Positions 47,822 to 58,227 of a stretch of 64,000 bases of DNA are shown in pieces; the first letter of the stretch is position 1; the number at the start of each line of letters is the position of its first letter. The stretch lies in assembly GCF_027359375.1 (NCBI RefSeq), contig NZ_CP114779.1, forward strand, positions 682,001 to 746,000, written 5' to 3'. The notes under the pieces were generated by a model. It was given only the letters and a program-made list of their open reading frames with translations, searched no databases and was not told the origin of the DNA. The stretch comes from Prochlorococcus marinus str. MIT 0919. Lineage in GTDB: Bacteria; Cyanobacteriota; Cyanobacteriia; PCC-6307; Cyanobiaceae. The position numbers and the translations under genes were made by a program.

Positions 47822-47920
47822 GGTGACCCGGATTCCACGCCTGCTTTAAGCATCCCGTTTGGCTGCTACCTTCCGGTCCTGACCAGATATAGGCGTTAAA
47901 GCCGCATGGGCCGAGTCTCC
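47822..47920 (-). ncRNA. ffs: Signal recognition particle RNA (small bacterial type)
   Basis: On the minus strand the sequence contains the invariant SRP domain IV element CAGGACCGGAAGGTAGCAGC with its GGAA tetraloop, flanked by long complementary arms; the ends GGAGACTCGG and CCGGGTCACC pair. About 99 bases, the short 4.5S-like form. It binds Ffh (encoded at 19.3-20.8 kb). It faces ftsZ, ending 13 bases from its stop. Confidence 0.95.
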
Positions 47921-47960
47921 TAAATTTTAGCAATTACTCCCCCTTTAGCAGAAAAGCTAA

Positions 47961-48731
47961 ATGATCCCAAAGGAATTAGTTCGATTCAAAGAACTTAGAA
48001 AACCAATCACAATACTTACTGCCTGGGATAGTATTTCATCCTCAATAGTCGAAGATGCTGGGGCAGATGTAGTTCTAGTAGGGGATTCGTTGGCAATGTT
48101 TGTCCATGGACATACAACAACATTGCCCATAACACTTGAACAAATGCTTCATCATGCTCAAGCCGTTGGAAGAGGGTTTAAAAATCCAGTTGATAAGCAA
48201 CCTTTAGTAGTTTGTGATTTACCATTTCTCAGCTATCAATGCGGAGAAGATAAAGCAGTTTCAGCTGCTGGCACTTTACTTAAAAACTCATGTGCATCTG
48301 CAGTAAAACTTGAAGGCGCTGAAAGAGAGGTGCTTACAGTTATAAATCGATTAATTCGTATGGGTATTCCAGTAATGGGGCATCTTGGATTAACTCCTCA
48401 ATCAGTAAATAATCTTGGGTACAAAAGACAAGCTGAAGATCCTATTAGCCAAAACAAACTCATTGATCAAGCAATTCAATTGGAAAATGCCGGATGCTTT
48501 GCAATCGTTCTAGAGCATGTCCCAGATAACATTGCAAAGAATCTAAGAGAAAAATTGATTATTCCCGTTATTGGAATAGGAGCTGGAGATCATTGTGATG
48601 GGCAAGTAAGAGTAACGGCTGATTTACTAGGGCTCACAGACAAGCAGCCCCCCTTTACAAAGCCCCTAATAGAAGGAAAAGAATTATTTAGTCATACTCT
48701 TAAGCAATGGGTAAAGCAACAGCATCTTTAG
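47961..48731 (+). CDS. panB: 3-methyl-2-oxobutanoate hydroxymethyltransferase
   Basis: First step of pantothenate (coenzyme A) synthesis. Barrel motifs [25 protein letters not shown]-like start (here in residues 18-43), [11 protein letters not shown], and [15 protein letters not shown]. 256 residues, normal. The ATG follows 40 bases after the SRP RNA gene. Its last 32 bases overlap the end of the convergent hemW. Confidence 0.95.
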   Translation: MIPKELVRFKELRKPITILTAWDSISSSIVEDAGADVVLVGDSLAMFVHGHTTTLPITLEQMLHHAQAVGRGFKNPVDKQPLVVCDLPFLSYQCGEDKAVSAAGTLLKNSCASAVKLEGAEREVLTVINRLIRMGIPVMGHLGLTPQSVNNLGYKRQAEDPISQNKLIDQAIQLENAGCFAIVLEHVPDNIAKNLREKLIIPVIGIGAGDHCDGQVRVTADLLGLTDKQPPFTKPLIEGKELFSHTLKQWVKQQHL

Positions 48732-49947
48732 GAAGGGAATCCCACCACAAAAGCATTTCCACAAGCACATGATTACTAACATCCATTCCTTCAGGATCGT
48801 GAAGAGCAAATCTTGAGCCTTTACGCTGTATCCATCCCCTTTTCAAAGAATCCTTCCAATACTTTTCTAATTCTTCTAAGAATGCTTTTCTTTGAATTGG
48901 ATTCCAACCCCAATCTTCAGCTAATTCTTCAAAATCAATTCCTTCTCTACGACGAAGTCCAACAATGAAAAGCTCATCCAAATCGATTGGCTGTTGATAT
49001 AAATGCTGCAAAGATTTATCAAGACCATAAGTTTCTTGAGTTAATAACCAAGCTTCATATTCAGAGCGTTTCTTTGGTCTATGCAATCTTTTACCCCAGG
49101 GGCAACTAGCAGCACCTAAACCTACCCCCCACCAACCTGCTCCACTCCAATAAACTCTGTTATGCCTGGAAGCATGTCCAGGCAGAGCATAATTTGAAAT
49201 TTCATATCTGGCATAGCCAGCATTCTTCAACTTAGAGCTAGTTAATTGAGCTACATCCGCTGCAAGATCATCATTGGGTAAGTTCAATTCTCCACGAAGT
49301 TTTCTCCAAGCGAAGACTGTTCCTTTCTCAATAGAAAGATCATAAATAGAAAGGTGTGGTGGACAAATTTCTAAAATCATTTCCAACTGTTTTTCCCAAA
49401 AAGCAAGATTATGTCCTGGAAGGTTTTGAATAAGATCTAAGCTCCAGCTATACATTTCACCTTGCTCAAAAAAAGCAGAAATCCATTCGCAAGAGTCCAA
49501 TAATTGATTGGAATCATGGCGTCTACCAAGCGAAGCTAAAACTTCATTATCAAAACTTTGCGCCCCAAGGCTTACTCGATTAATTCCAACACCCAGATAT
49601 TCTTGAAGTTTTTGCTTATTAAAACTTGCAGGGTCTATCTCTAGAGTAATTTCAGCACCATCTTGAAAGCCAAAATGTCTTTCAAGGCGACCCAACAATG
49701 CAGATATTTGCTTTGGACTCAAAATAGAAGGAGTTCCACCGCCTATATAAACTGTTGACAAAGGATAAGCTTTGGGAATCAAGGCAACTTCTCTAAAAAG
49801 AAGTTCTAAGTAAGCTTTAACTGATGCACTGCCTGAACCAAATTCTCCATCTGCAAAATCTCCTAAAGGGACTATAGGAAAGTCACAATAGAAACAGCGT
49901 CTATGACAAAAAGGAATATGCACATAAATACTTCTGGGACACTTCAC
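48700..49947 (-). CDS. hemW: HemW-type radical SAM protein
   Basis: Radical SAM protein formerly called oxygen-independent coproporphyrinogen oxidase; HemW members are heme chaperones. CxxxCxxC motif in [15 protein letters not shown] (Cys 14, 18, 21), [10 protein letters not shown], and a HemN C-terminal domain. The N-terminal residues typical of true HemN are missing, which favours HemW. GTG start; 415 residues. Convergent overlap with panB. Confidence 0.9.
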   Translation of the reverse strand: MKCPRSIYVHIPFCHRRCFYCDFPIVPLGDFADGEFGSGSASVKAYLELLFREVALIPKAYPLSTVYIGGGTPSILSPKQISALLGRLERHFGFQDGAEITLEIDPASFNKQKLQEYLGVGINRVSLGAQSFDNEVLASLGRRHDSNQLLDSCEWISAFFEQGEMYSWSLDLIQNLPGHNLAFWEKQLEMILEICPPHLSIYDLSIEKGTVFAWRKLRGELNLPNDDLAADVAQLTSSKLKNAGYARYEISNYALPGHASRHNRVYWSGAGWWGVGLGAASCPWGKRLHRPKKRSEYEAWLLTQETYGLDKSLQHLYQQPIDLDELFIVGLRRREGIDFEELAEDWGWNPIQRKAFLEELEKYWKDSLKRGWIQRKGSRFALHDPEGMDVSNHVLVEMLLWWDSLPKDAVALPIA

Positions 49948-50056
49948 AGATATACCTATAAATCATTCCGCAAAGGTATTCGTATCTTTATTGGCGAATG
50001 CCTGGTATATGAATCATGCTGCATGTACAAAAGAACAGGTCCCTAATCTTAATTTC

Positions 50057-51160
50057 ATGGTGGGATTGCTAGTCCTCATTCTATTCTTGATTGCTGGGAT
50101 AGCCAGTGCTTGGTTTGGTCGTGATTTTATACCAGAAACTTTATTTGATAATTTCCAAAATCCCGAGATTCTGATCTCAAGCATTGGAGGATTAATAGGT
50201 CTTATCACAGGAATATTGTTTCAGCAGTTAAATAAAAATCTTACCAAGCAAACAAAAGATACTCCTACAGATCTACTTGTAAGTCGCGCATTAGGTCTAA
50301 TACTTGGTCTTCTTGTAGCAAATTTAATTTTAGCTCCAATACTTTTATTGCCTCTTCCAAAAGAAGTTTCTTTCATAAAGCCCTTAATAGCAGTTCTAAG
50401 TAATATTTTCTTTGGAGTTCTAGGCTATAACCTTGGCGAGATTCACGGAAGAACATTTCTTAGGCTATTGAATCCAAATAGCACAGAAGCCCTTTTAATT
50501 GCAGAAGGGATTCTTACTCCTGCAAGGGGTAAGATTCTAGATACAAGTGTAATTATTGATGGCAGGATTAAAGGCCTACTTGATTGTGGACTAATTGAAG
50601 GGCAAATAATTGTTGCTCAAACTGTCATTGAAGAATTGCAAAAACTTGCCGATTCAAGCAATACAGAGAAGAGGTCAAAAGGTAGGCGGGGACTTAAGTT
50701 ACTAAATAATTTGAGGGAAAGTTTTGGAAGAAGACTAGTTATTAATTATACGAAATATCAAGGCAATGGTACCGATGATCGACTTTTAAAACTAACAGAA
50801 GAAACCGGGGGGACATTAATTACTGCTGATTTCAATCTTGCTCAAGTTGCACAAGTTAGAGAACTCAAAATCTTAAATCTTAGTGATTTAGTTATAGCAC
50901 TGAGGCCAGAAGTACAACCTGGTGAAAAATTAAACTTAAAAATCGTTCGAGAAGGGAAAGAAGATACACAAGGAGTCGCTTATCTTGACGATGGGACAAT
51001 GGTAGTAATTGAAGGTGCTAAGAAATTAATAGGAGAAAGATTAGAAGTTATCATTACTGGAGCTCTCCAGACACCATCGGGAAGAATGATTTTCGGGAAA
51101 CTGGAAAGAGATCTTCCTGCTAACAAATCTGATAAAAAAAAGCCCTCTTCTGGTCAGTAA
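50057..51160 (+). CDS. PIN/TRAM domain membrane protein (YacL-like)
   Basis: Four N-terminal membrane helices (within the first 130 residues), a PIN nuclease domain (GKILDTSVIIDGRIKGLLD, ETGGTLITADFNLAQVA) and a C-terminal TRAM RNA-binding domain (GEKLNLKIVREGKED...). 367 residues if started at ATG 50057 (MVGLLVLILF), which fits related proteins; in-frame TTG 49991 and ATG 50009 are alternatives. The Asp residues of the PIN active site are present, so RNase activity is likely; its target is unknown. Confidence 0.85.
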   Translation: MVGLLVLILFLIAGIASAWFGRDFIPETLFDNFQNPEILISSIGGLIGLITGILFQQLNKNLTKQTKDTPTDLLVSRALGLILGLLVANLILAPILLLPLPKEVSFIKPLIAVLSNIFFGVLGYNLGEIHGRTFLRLLNPNSTEALLIAEGILTPARGKILDTSVIIDGRIKGLLDCGLIEGQIIVAQTVIEELQKLADSSNTEKRSKGRRGLKLLNNLRESFGRRLVINYTKYQGNGTDDRLLKLTEETGGTLITADFNLAQVAQVRELKILNLSDLVIALRPEVQPGEKLNLKIVREGKEDTQGVAYLDDGTMVVIEGAKKLIGERLEVIITGALQTPSGRMIFGKLERDLPANKSDKKKPSSGQ

Positions 51161-51194
51161 TAGCTAGGCTCAAATCCTGGACAATTTGTTTCAT

Positions 51195-51878
51195 ATGACA
51201 GTCTCTGCTCCTTACTACGGTGATTCTTCAGTTCTAAGAACACCGCCACCTGATTTACCTTCATTACTTCTTAAAGAACGAATTGTTTACTTGGGGCTGC
51301 CTTTGTTTTCTGATGATGATGCAAAAAGGCAACTTGGAATGGACGTAACCGAATTGATTATTGCTCAACTTCTATATCTTGAATTCGACAATCCGGACAA
51401 GCCAATTTATTTCTATATCAACTCCACAGGAACGAGTTGGTACACAGGAGACGCAATTGGATTTGAAACAGAAGCTTTTGCCATCTGTGACACTATTAGC
51501 TATATAAAGCCACCAATTCATACTATTTGTATAGGTCAAGCGATGGGCACCGCAGCCGTAATCCTTTCTGCAGGGACAAAAGGACAAAGAGCTGCCTTAC
51601 CTCATTCATCAATTGTTCTTCACCAACCAAGAAGTGGCGCACAAGGACAAGCAACAGATATACAAATTCGTGCAAAAGAAGTTATTCACAATAAGCATGC
51701 GATGCTTGAAATCCTTTCAAAAAATACAGGGCGGAGCATAGAGCAACTATCTAAAGATTCGGACAGAATGAGTTATTTAAACCCTCATCAAGCTGTTGAA
51801 TATGGATTAATTGACAGAGTTTTAAAAAGTAGAAAAGATTTACCGACTTCCCTACCAGCCAAAGGATCAACCTCTTGA
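51195..51878 (+). CDS. clpR: ClpR, catalytically inactive ClpP paralogue
   Basis: Partner of ClpP3 in a mixed ClpP3/R core protease. The fold motifs are present (YINSTGTSW, CIGQAMGTAA, LHQPRSG), but the catalytic Ser (GxASMG in ClpP) aligns with Gly, and the Asp position (RDYFL in ClpP3) is RMSYL here. The catalytic His remains. ATG 51195 is preferred over an upstream TTG, giving 227 residues. clpP3 follows after 64 bases. Confidence 0.92.
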   Translation: MTVSAPYYGDSSVLRTPPPDLPSLLLKERIVYLGLPLFSDDDAKRQLGMDVTELIIAQLLYLEFDNPDKPIYFYINSTGTSWYTGDAIGFETEAFAICDTISYIKPPIHTICIGQAMGTAAVILSAGTKGQRAALPHSSIVLHQPRSGAQGQATDIQIRAKEVIHNKHAMLEILSKNTGRSIEQLSKDSDRMSYLNPHQAVEYGLIDRVLKSRKDLPTSLPAKGSTS

Positions 51879-51942
51879 GAATGATGCCTCCATAAAAACT
51901 TACTTGGTCAATCTCTTTAATTCCATTACCTAAATCATCATC

Positions 51943-52545
51943 ATGCCAATTGGTACTCCAAGTGTTCCGTATAGACTTCCTGGAAGTCAATTTGAACGAT
52001 GGGTAGATATTTACACAAGACTTGGCGCAGAAAGAATCTTATTTCTCGGTCAAGAAGTTAACGATGGTGTTGCGAACAGTCTCGTAGCTCAGATGCTTTA
52101 TCTTGACTCTGAAGATAGTACAAAACCTATTTATTTGTACATAAATAGTCCTGGAGGTTCTGTCACTGCAGGTCTAGCCATATACGACACTATGAAATAT
52201 GTAAAAAGTGATGTAGTTACAATATGCGTTGGGCTTGCGGCTTCGATGGGTGCATTCCTTTTGTCAGCTGGTACTAAAGGGAAAAGACTCGCGTTACCCC
52301 ATAGCCGAATAATGATTCATCAACCTCTAGGAGGGACCTCACAAAGGCAAGCAAGCGATATAGAGATTGAAGCCAAAGAAATACTGCGCATCAAAGAAAT
52401 GCTAAATATTTCGCTGGCTGAGATGACAGGTCAAAGCTTTGAAAAGATTGAGAAGGATACTGACAGGGACTACTTTCTAAGTGCTTCAGAAGCCAAAGAG
52501 TATGGATTAATTGACAAAGTTATCTGTCATCCAAATGAGGCTTAG
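51943..52545 (+). CDS. clpP3: ATP-dependent Clp protease proteolytic subunit ClpP3
   Basis: Serine protease subunit of the Clp system, active with ClpR and the ClpC chaperone in cyanobacteria. Catalytic Ser in [11 protein letters not shown], His in IMIHQPLGG, Asp in [11 protein letters not shown]. 200 residues, normal. Second gene of the clpR-clpP3 pair. Confidence 0.94.
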   Translation: MPIGTPSVPYRLPGSQFERWVDIYTRLGAERILFLGQEVNDGVANSLVAQMLYLDSEDSTKPIYLYINSPGGSVTAGLAIYDTMKYVKSDVVTICVGLAASMGAFLLSAGTKGKRLALPHSRIMIHQPLGGTSQRQASDIEIEAKEILRIKEMLNISLAEMTGQSFEKIEKDTDRDYFLSASEAKEYGLIDKVICHPNEA

Positions 52546-52649
52546 TAATCTAATAATCACAATATTTCTTAGAATTATCAAAAGTTTTTTTAGAAGCGTT
52601 TAAAACTTATACGCTATCTTTCTAAAGCTCTGCACTAATAGAACACTAA

Positions 52650-53657
<1,008 letters not shown>

Positions 53658-53689
53658 CACATCCTATTTCGTTAATTTTTGGCGCCATA

Positions 53690-54670
53690 TTGCTTGATTT
53701 AGCAATAGGAGATCCTCGGCCACTTCCCCACCCTGTAGAGGTTATGGGGTTAATTATCAATAATTTAAGAAGAGTAGTTGAGAATTTAGCTAGAAATAAT
53801 CATTTAGGACTAAGGATAGGAGGTTCATTTATAACTTTCGTTATATTCTCTATTACAATTCTCATTGGATGGATTACTGAACAATATTTGCTTTACAGAC
53901 TTTCACTGCCACCTTTTATTAGTTCAACAATACTTATATTTTTTTTAGCAAGTTCATTGGCAGCAAAAAGTTTATCTAAAAGTATTTTAAAGGTAATTGA
54001 TAACTTAAACAATCAATCATCCGAACAAAGAATCGAGAAAGCACGTAAAGAGCTAAGCCAAATTGTCGGAAGAGACGTCTCGCTATTAAACGAGAAAGAA
54101 ATCTTGAGAGCAACTGCAGAAACTGCAAGCGAAAATGGTGTAGACGGAGTTTTTGCACCTCTTTTTTGGATGGGAATAGGAGTATTTTCTTGGCAAGTAC
54201 TATCTCCTTCTTTACCTGGTCCTTTAGCTTTAGCTTTAGGGTTTAAAGCCAGTAGCACGATGGATTCTATGCTTGGCTACAAGAAAGGAACCCTTAAGTG
54301 GCTTGGGACTGCAAGTGCAAGACTTGATGACCTATTAACTTTTATACCTTGCAGATTAGTCGTTATAACATTGCCATTAGTCACGAAGAAATGGAAAGAC
54401 ACACCTTATCTAATAAGGCATGCAATCAAAGATGGTTCTAAAGATCTATCTCCAAACTCAGGTCTTTCAGAAGCAATTTTTGCTTACTGCACAGAAATAA
54501 AAATGGGCGGGGAGAATATATACAAGGGCGAAACCATAACCAAGCCAATTCTTGCGGGAAATTGCAGCGAAGCAGATCAAAAAGGTATTTTAAAAATTTT
54601 AAACCTGATTATTAGACTTGAAATATTATGGCTATTTTTAATAGGTTTTATATCCCTTATTCTTAAATAG
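53690..54670 (+). CDS. cobD: Adenosylcobinamide-phosphate synthase CobD/CbiB
   Basis: Membrane enzyme attaching the aminopropanol arm in cobalamin synthesis. LLLDLAIGDP-like start, RPLPHPVEVMG, ATAETASENGVDGVFAPLFW and LGYKKGTLKWLGTASARLDDL. Four to five membrane helices, 326 residues from the TTG at 53690. The frame is open further upstream (HPISLIFGAI), resembling the usual N-terminal helix, so the real start may lie at a rare codon overlapping the ilvC end. Works with CobL at 4 kb. Confidence 0.88.
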   Translation: MLDLAIGDPRPLPHPVEVMGLIINNLRRVVENLARNNHLGLRIGGSFITFVIFSITILIGWITEQYLLYRLSLPPFISSTILIFFLASSLAAKSLSKSILKVIDNLNNQSSEQRIEKARKELSQIVGRDVSLLNEKEILRATAETASENGVDGVFAPLFWMGIGVFSWQVLSPSLPGPLALALGFKASSTMDSMLGYKKGTLKWLGTASARLDDLLTFIPCRLVVITLPLVTKKWKDTPYLIRHAIKDGSKDLSPNSGLSEAIFAYCTEIKMGGENIYKGETITKPILAGNCSEADQKGILKILNLIIRLEILWLFLIGFISLILK

Positions 54671-54677
54671 ATTTAAT

Positions 54678-55316
54678 TCAATAAGCTCCTCTATCTCTTG
54701 GAAACAATAAAACAAAAATGGTTCTTATAATTATTCTAAAGTCCATCAAAAGACTCCTTTTGCGTACATAAGCAATATCTAGATCTACTCTTCTTTTATA
54801 ACTTAAATTATTTCTACCACTAATTTGCCATAAGCCAGTTATACCAGGCTTTATAGCATTGACTTCATTCATACATTCTCCATAACGAATTACCTCTTCC
54901 TGGATAATAGGCCTAGGACCAACAACACTCATATCACCTTTTAATACATTTATAAATTGAGGCAACTCATCAAGACTTGAACGTCTAAGGAATTTACCAA
55001 CAGGTGTCACACGTGGATCATTTCGAATTTTAAAATCTCTCTCAAACTCTTCCCTAAAATTAGGATGATTTTCAAGAAGATTATTTAAAATATCTTCTGC
55101 CTCAGGGTACATAGTACGAAATTTTATACATCCAAATTTAGATAAATTACGGCCAACCCTTTCTTGTTTATAAAAGACTGGTCCAGAAGAGCTTATTTTC
55201 ACAAGTAAACCTATTAAAATATATACTGGAGAGCCTATTAACAGGACTGTCAGGGAGAAAACAATGTCTCCTGCCCTTTTAAGGCTTCTATCATACGAAT
55301 GCTTTGTTTTTACCAT
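54678..55316 (-). CDS. Undecaprenyl-phosphate sugar-phosphate transferase
   Basis: Starts polysaccharide synthesis by moving a sugar phosphate onto undecaprenyl phosphate. 212 residues: one membrane helix (about 15-36), then the bacterial sugar transferase domain (KFRTMYPEA, DPRVTPVGKFLRRSSLDELPQ in residues 102-121, GDMSVVGPRP, PGITGLWQISGR). It is the short form without the N-terminal multi-helix part. Sugar specificity is unknown. It forms a minus-strand pair with the glycosyltransferase. Confidence 0.9.
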   Translation of the reverse strand: MVKTKHSYDRSLKRAGDIVFSLTVLLIGSPVYILIGLLVKISSSGPVFYKQERVGRNLSKFGCIKFRTMYPEAEDILNNLLENHPNFREEFERDFKIRNDPRVTPVGKFLRRSSLDELPQFINVLKGDMSVVGPRPIIQEEVIRYGECMNEVNAIKPGITGLWQISGRNNLSYKRRVDLDIAYVRKRSLLMDFRIIIRTIFVLLFPRDRGAY

Positions 55317-55432
55317 TTTAAAAATTTAATACCAAATAGAATTGACAACAGAAGTTTATTTTATGCTTACATTCATTAGATGTTTCACCTTAACGTCAAA
55401 CATAGCAATTATATGTTCTTAAGGCACTCTCA

Positions 55433-56635
55433 TTATTCTTCAGTTTGAGAGTAAAATCCCAAATGGTCTTTATATGACTTCATCAAGAAGGAAGAAAGGC
55501 GATTGGAAAACACTTCTGGTCGAAAGTTTTGCGCCCAATTATTAATTCTTTCAGAACTTAATTTTGTGTATAGTTTTTGTTCCTCAAACCAAGAAACTGC
55601 ATCAAACAAAGATTTTTCAGTTTGCTCTGGGAATAGCACTCCAGTGGAGGCAGTTAGATCCTTTTCAAAATATCTAACTGTATCTAAAAGCCCTCCTTTC
55701 GCCAATCCGATCACAGGCGCTCCTGCCGCCATAGCTTCAACCGGAGCTATGCCAAAGTCTTCTATACCTGCATATACATAAGCTCTACATCGTTCCATCA
55801 ACCTTTCCACCTTCTCCTTTGATTGGAACCCAAGAAGCTCGACAGTAGGGCCAGCAAGTTGTTTTAAATACCCATAATCAGGACCATCCCCTACAACAAT
55901 TAAAGGTAAGTTCAGCAAATTAAAAGCTCGTATTACAACATCAACTTTCTTATTTGGAACAAGTCTACAAAGACATAAATAGTAATCATCCCTATCTCTC
56001 TGATATATAAACCGCTCAACGTCAACTGGGGGATGGATAACAATGGCTTTACGGTGCCAATACTTCATCACCCTTCTCGCCGTAAACCGCGAATTGGCTA
56101 TAAAGCAATCAACCCTTTGAGCACTAAGCTGATCCCATTGTCTAAATTTATGCAATTGGAACCTAATCAAAGGTTCCAAACCAGCTTGACTTAACGAAGA
56201 TCGTTCCAAGTAAAGATTCATCTGATCCCAGGCATACCTTGCTGGCGTGTGTACGTAACTAATGTGCAACTGGTCAGGCGACGTAATAACTCCTTTGCCT
56301 ACGAGGTGACTACTACTAATCACAAGGGGGAATTCAGAAACATTTATTTGCTCAATTGCATATGGCAAAATTGGCAGGAATTTCTGTACGTTATTTGCTC
56401 CAAAAGGCAATTGTTGAATCAAACTGGTTTGAATCGACCTTCCAAAAAGCCAACTTTCTTTCCTTTTACTTTCACTCTCTGTTAAAGAGAATAGTTGAGC
56501 TTGACTACCTAGAGAAGAAATTAATTTATCAATAGAACAAACAACCTGCTCGGCACCTCCAACCGATCGAGATAAGAACCATTCATGCACAAGTGCAATG
56601 TTCTTTGGTAACACATTAGATTCTTTTGAGATCAA
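55433..56635 (-). CDS. Glycosyltransferase family 4 protein
   Basis: GT-B fold glycosyltransferase, 400 residues. Donor-site segment LCRLVPNKKVDVVIRAF followed by VVGDGPDYGYLKQL, then the conserved GIEDFGIAPVEAMAAGAPVIGL acidic motif. N-terminal VHEWFLSRSVGGAEQVV. TTG start at 56635. With the adjacent sugar transferase it probably builds a surface polysaccharide; the polymerase and exporter are not in this window. Confidence 0.9.
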   Translation of the reverse strand: MISKESNVLPKNIALVHEWFLSRSVGGAEQVVCSIDKLISSLGSQAQLFSLTESESKRKESWLFGRSIQTSLIQQLPFGANNVQKFLPILPYAIEQINVSEFPLVISSSHLVGKGVITSPDQLHISYVHTPARYAWDQMNLYLERSSLSQAGLEPLIRFQLHKFRQWDQLSAQRVDCFIANSRFTARRVMKYWHRKAIVIHPPVDVERFIYQRDRDDYYLCLCRLVPNKKVDVVIRAFNLLNLPLIVVGDGPDYGYLKQLAGPTVELLGFQSKEKVERLMERCRAYVYAGIEDFGIAPVEAMAAGAPVIGLAKGGLLDTVRYFEKDLTASTGVLFPEQTEKSLFDAVSWFEEQKLYTKLSSERINNWAQNFRPEVFSNRLSSFLMKSYKDHLGFYSQTEE

Positions 56636-56742
56636 ACTCTAGGGCTCCTGTAAAACCTTCTCAAAATAGTTAGGTACAGTTTATTCATAACAAGAAAGAA
56701 TTTTAAGATATAAAAAGTGCAGAAATGAAATTGACAACAAGG

Positions 56743-57198
56743 CTATTGCAAAGAGAAGCCACCAATCAAGCTCTGAGGTATATCGCTACTTATAAGAGAA
56801 AGGAATATTAAGCCACTAGCGAAGGATACTAAAGTGACATATCTCACATAACCTGTTTTTCTTGGCAGGCGAAAGTACGAGGTTGTTAACAGTAAAATAA
56901 CAATTAGGCCAACAGTGATCAAAGCAACCTCAGAGGATTTATCTACAGCTAAGTGTAGTTTTAGGCTTTGATTTAAAACATCAGCCTGCCAATCAAGAAC
57001 TATTCCAGATTCATGGCTCAATAATAAAAATAGGCTGATTAATGTTGATGTTAATATACTAATAATAGATAAAAAAGTAACAGGTTTAGAAAGCCTGTTC
57101 ATTGTTCTATTAAATAGCAGAAGCAATAATGCTATAAAAACAGAAATAGCCAAAGGGGATGCTGGGATCAACCAAGAAGCTTCAAATAAAGAATGCAT
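56743..57198 (-). CDS. NdhF N-terminus-like membrane protein
   Basis: 151 residues with four probable membrane helices. The first 60 residues (EASWLIPASPLAISVFIALL, FNRTMNRLSKPVTFLS) resemble the N-terminus of NDH-1 subunit NdhF, and later KTGYVRYVTLVSF resembles the segment before the NdhF proton-channel core, but the protein stops there, at about a quarter of NdhF length. Its start codon overlaps the stop of a 37-residue membrane peptide (TAATG). Coupling and good helices argue against a pseudogene. Function unknown. Confidence 0.65.
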   Translation of the reverse strand: MHSLFEASWLIPASPLAISVFIALLLLLFNRTMNRLSKPVTFLSIISILTSTLISLFLLLSHESGIVLDWQADVLNQSLKLHLAVDKSSEVALITVGLIVILLLTTSYFRLPRKTGYVRYVTLVSFASGLIFLSLISSDIPQSLIGGFSLQ

Positions 57199-57311
57199 TA
57201 GCGTGCTTTACTTCTAACTGCAAACCCAAGCTCCTTAAACAGTTCAACAGATCCTATTAACGCAAGTACTGCAAACGAAACACCGCATACAATTGGAACA
57301 ATAGCTTCCAT
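57198..57311 (-). CDS. Single-span membrane mini-protein, 37 residues
   Basis: MEAIVPIVCGVSFAVLALIG then a charged ELFKELGF and a basic RSKAR end: one helix with positive C-terminal side. An upstream in-frame ATG at 57323 would add four residues. Stop overlaps the start of the NdhF-like gene, so the two are translated together. It could be a small subunit of the same membrane complex; this is inference. Confidence 0.6.
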   Translation of the reverse strand: MEAIVPIVCGVSFAVLALIGSVELFKELGFAVRSKAR

Positions 57312-57453
57312 GACTAACCTCATTTAATTAAGTCCTAGCAAGAAACGATGTAAATGACCATATAATTTAAGAGAAGTCAAAAGTTATTCAAATACCAGTC
57401 TAAGGTTATCTATAGAATGACATTAGAATACAACCAAAATACTTCTTTCAAAA

Positions 57454-57609
57454 GTGACTTACTACATTTGTCTTTTTCTAATTATCCTTCTTGTTTCTTA
57501 TACAGGGTATAGATTAAATGCACATGAGAAGAATTATTTAACTAGCAAGTCGGTTCGAATGATAAAGAAACTCAGAAAAAAAAGAAAAAGACGTAGGAAG
57601 AGCAAATAG
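57454..57609 (+). CDS. Membrane peptide with very basic C-terminus
   Basis: GTG-started frame of 51 residues: a hydrophobic helix (YYICLFLIILLVSYTGY), a polar middle and an extreme basic tail (KKLRKKRKRRRKSK). Ends 33 bases before the Hli start. The order helix then Lys/Arg tail is regular enough to look selected. No family recognised. Confidence 0.45.
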   Translation: MTYYICLFLIILLVSYTGYRLNAHEKNYLTSKSVRMIKKLRKKRKRRRKSK

Positions 57610-57642
57610 AATTGATTGGTAATTTAAAAATCCTTTTTGGCA

Positions 57643-57903
57643 ATGACTAAACCAAGCAAAGAGCAAGAAGAACAAATAATCAAACAAACTATTCAAAAGA
57701 ATAATGAAACAGCATTAGAGAGCAGAGAGAATGCAAGATGGCTAGATAATTCAGGACAATCTGTAGACCAAGTTTTTGGCTTTAATGAAAATGCAGAGTT
57801 AGTAAATGGAAGAGCAGCTATGTTTGGCTTCTTGATGCTTATAGTAACTGAAATAGTCTTTGGCGGACAAGCCGCAACTCATAGTATATTTGGTCTAGGT
57901 TAA
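57643..57903 (+). CDS. High-light-inducible (Hli) chlorophyll-binding protein
   Basis: One-helix relative of plant light-harvesting proteins that binds chlorophyll and protects photosystems under stress. The signature ENAELVNGRAAMFGF sits at the start of the C-terminal helix (about 48-75). 86 residues from ATG 57643; a TTG two codons upstream is not needed. A 40-residue polar N-terminus precedes the helix. Followed by another small membrane protein in the same direction. Confidence 0.93.
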   Translation: MTKPSKEQEEQIIKQTIQKNNETALESRENARWLDNSGQSVDQVFGFNENAELVNGRAAMFGFLMLIVTEIVFGGQAATHSIFGLG

Positions 57904-57963
57904 CTCACCATCTTTATAAGAGTTTCTAAACTATTTAATTAATCTAAATCATTCTAAATAACC

Positions 57964-58179
57964 ATGAAAAAAGAAGATTGGCTTGGGATTAGCTATGTAT
58001 CTATTTGGGTAATAATATGGGGAACTCTTGGTTCTTTAATTGATTACCCTTTGCTTCAAAAGAATATCTACGCTGCCGGATCAACAGGGCAGTATTCAAC
58101 ATTTACAATAACAGCTTTAATATCGATTGTTATAGGGGCCCAACTCTTCTCTAATTTCATGAATAAGTTTGGGAAATAA
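57964..58179 (+). CDS. Conserved two-helix membrane protein downstream of hli
   Basis: 71 residues with helices at about 7-28 and 46-65, lumenal-looking middle (DYPLLQKNIYAAGSTGQYS). ATG start, 60 bases after the Hli stop and on the same strand, so it may be co-expressed. I recall similar small proteins in cyanobacteria but no function. Confidence 0.65.
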   Translation: MKKEDWLGISYVSIWVIIWGTLGSLIDYPLLQKNIYAAGSTGQYSTFTITALISIVIGAQLFSNFMNKFGK

Positions 58180-58227
58180 AATTAGTCAAACTCATACAAG
58201 TTAATCAATACGAAAAAAACGTTTTTT

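Noticed and set aside
48700-48731. Frameshift or misassembly at the panB/hemW overlap
   Set aside because: Both proteins end with normal family-length C-termini; a 32-base convergent overlap is plausible in a compact genome.
51186-51194. TTG start adding MFH to ClpR
   Set aside because: The ATG three codons later is a better start and fits the length of relatives.
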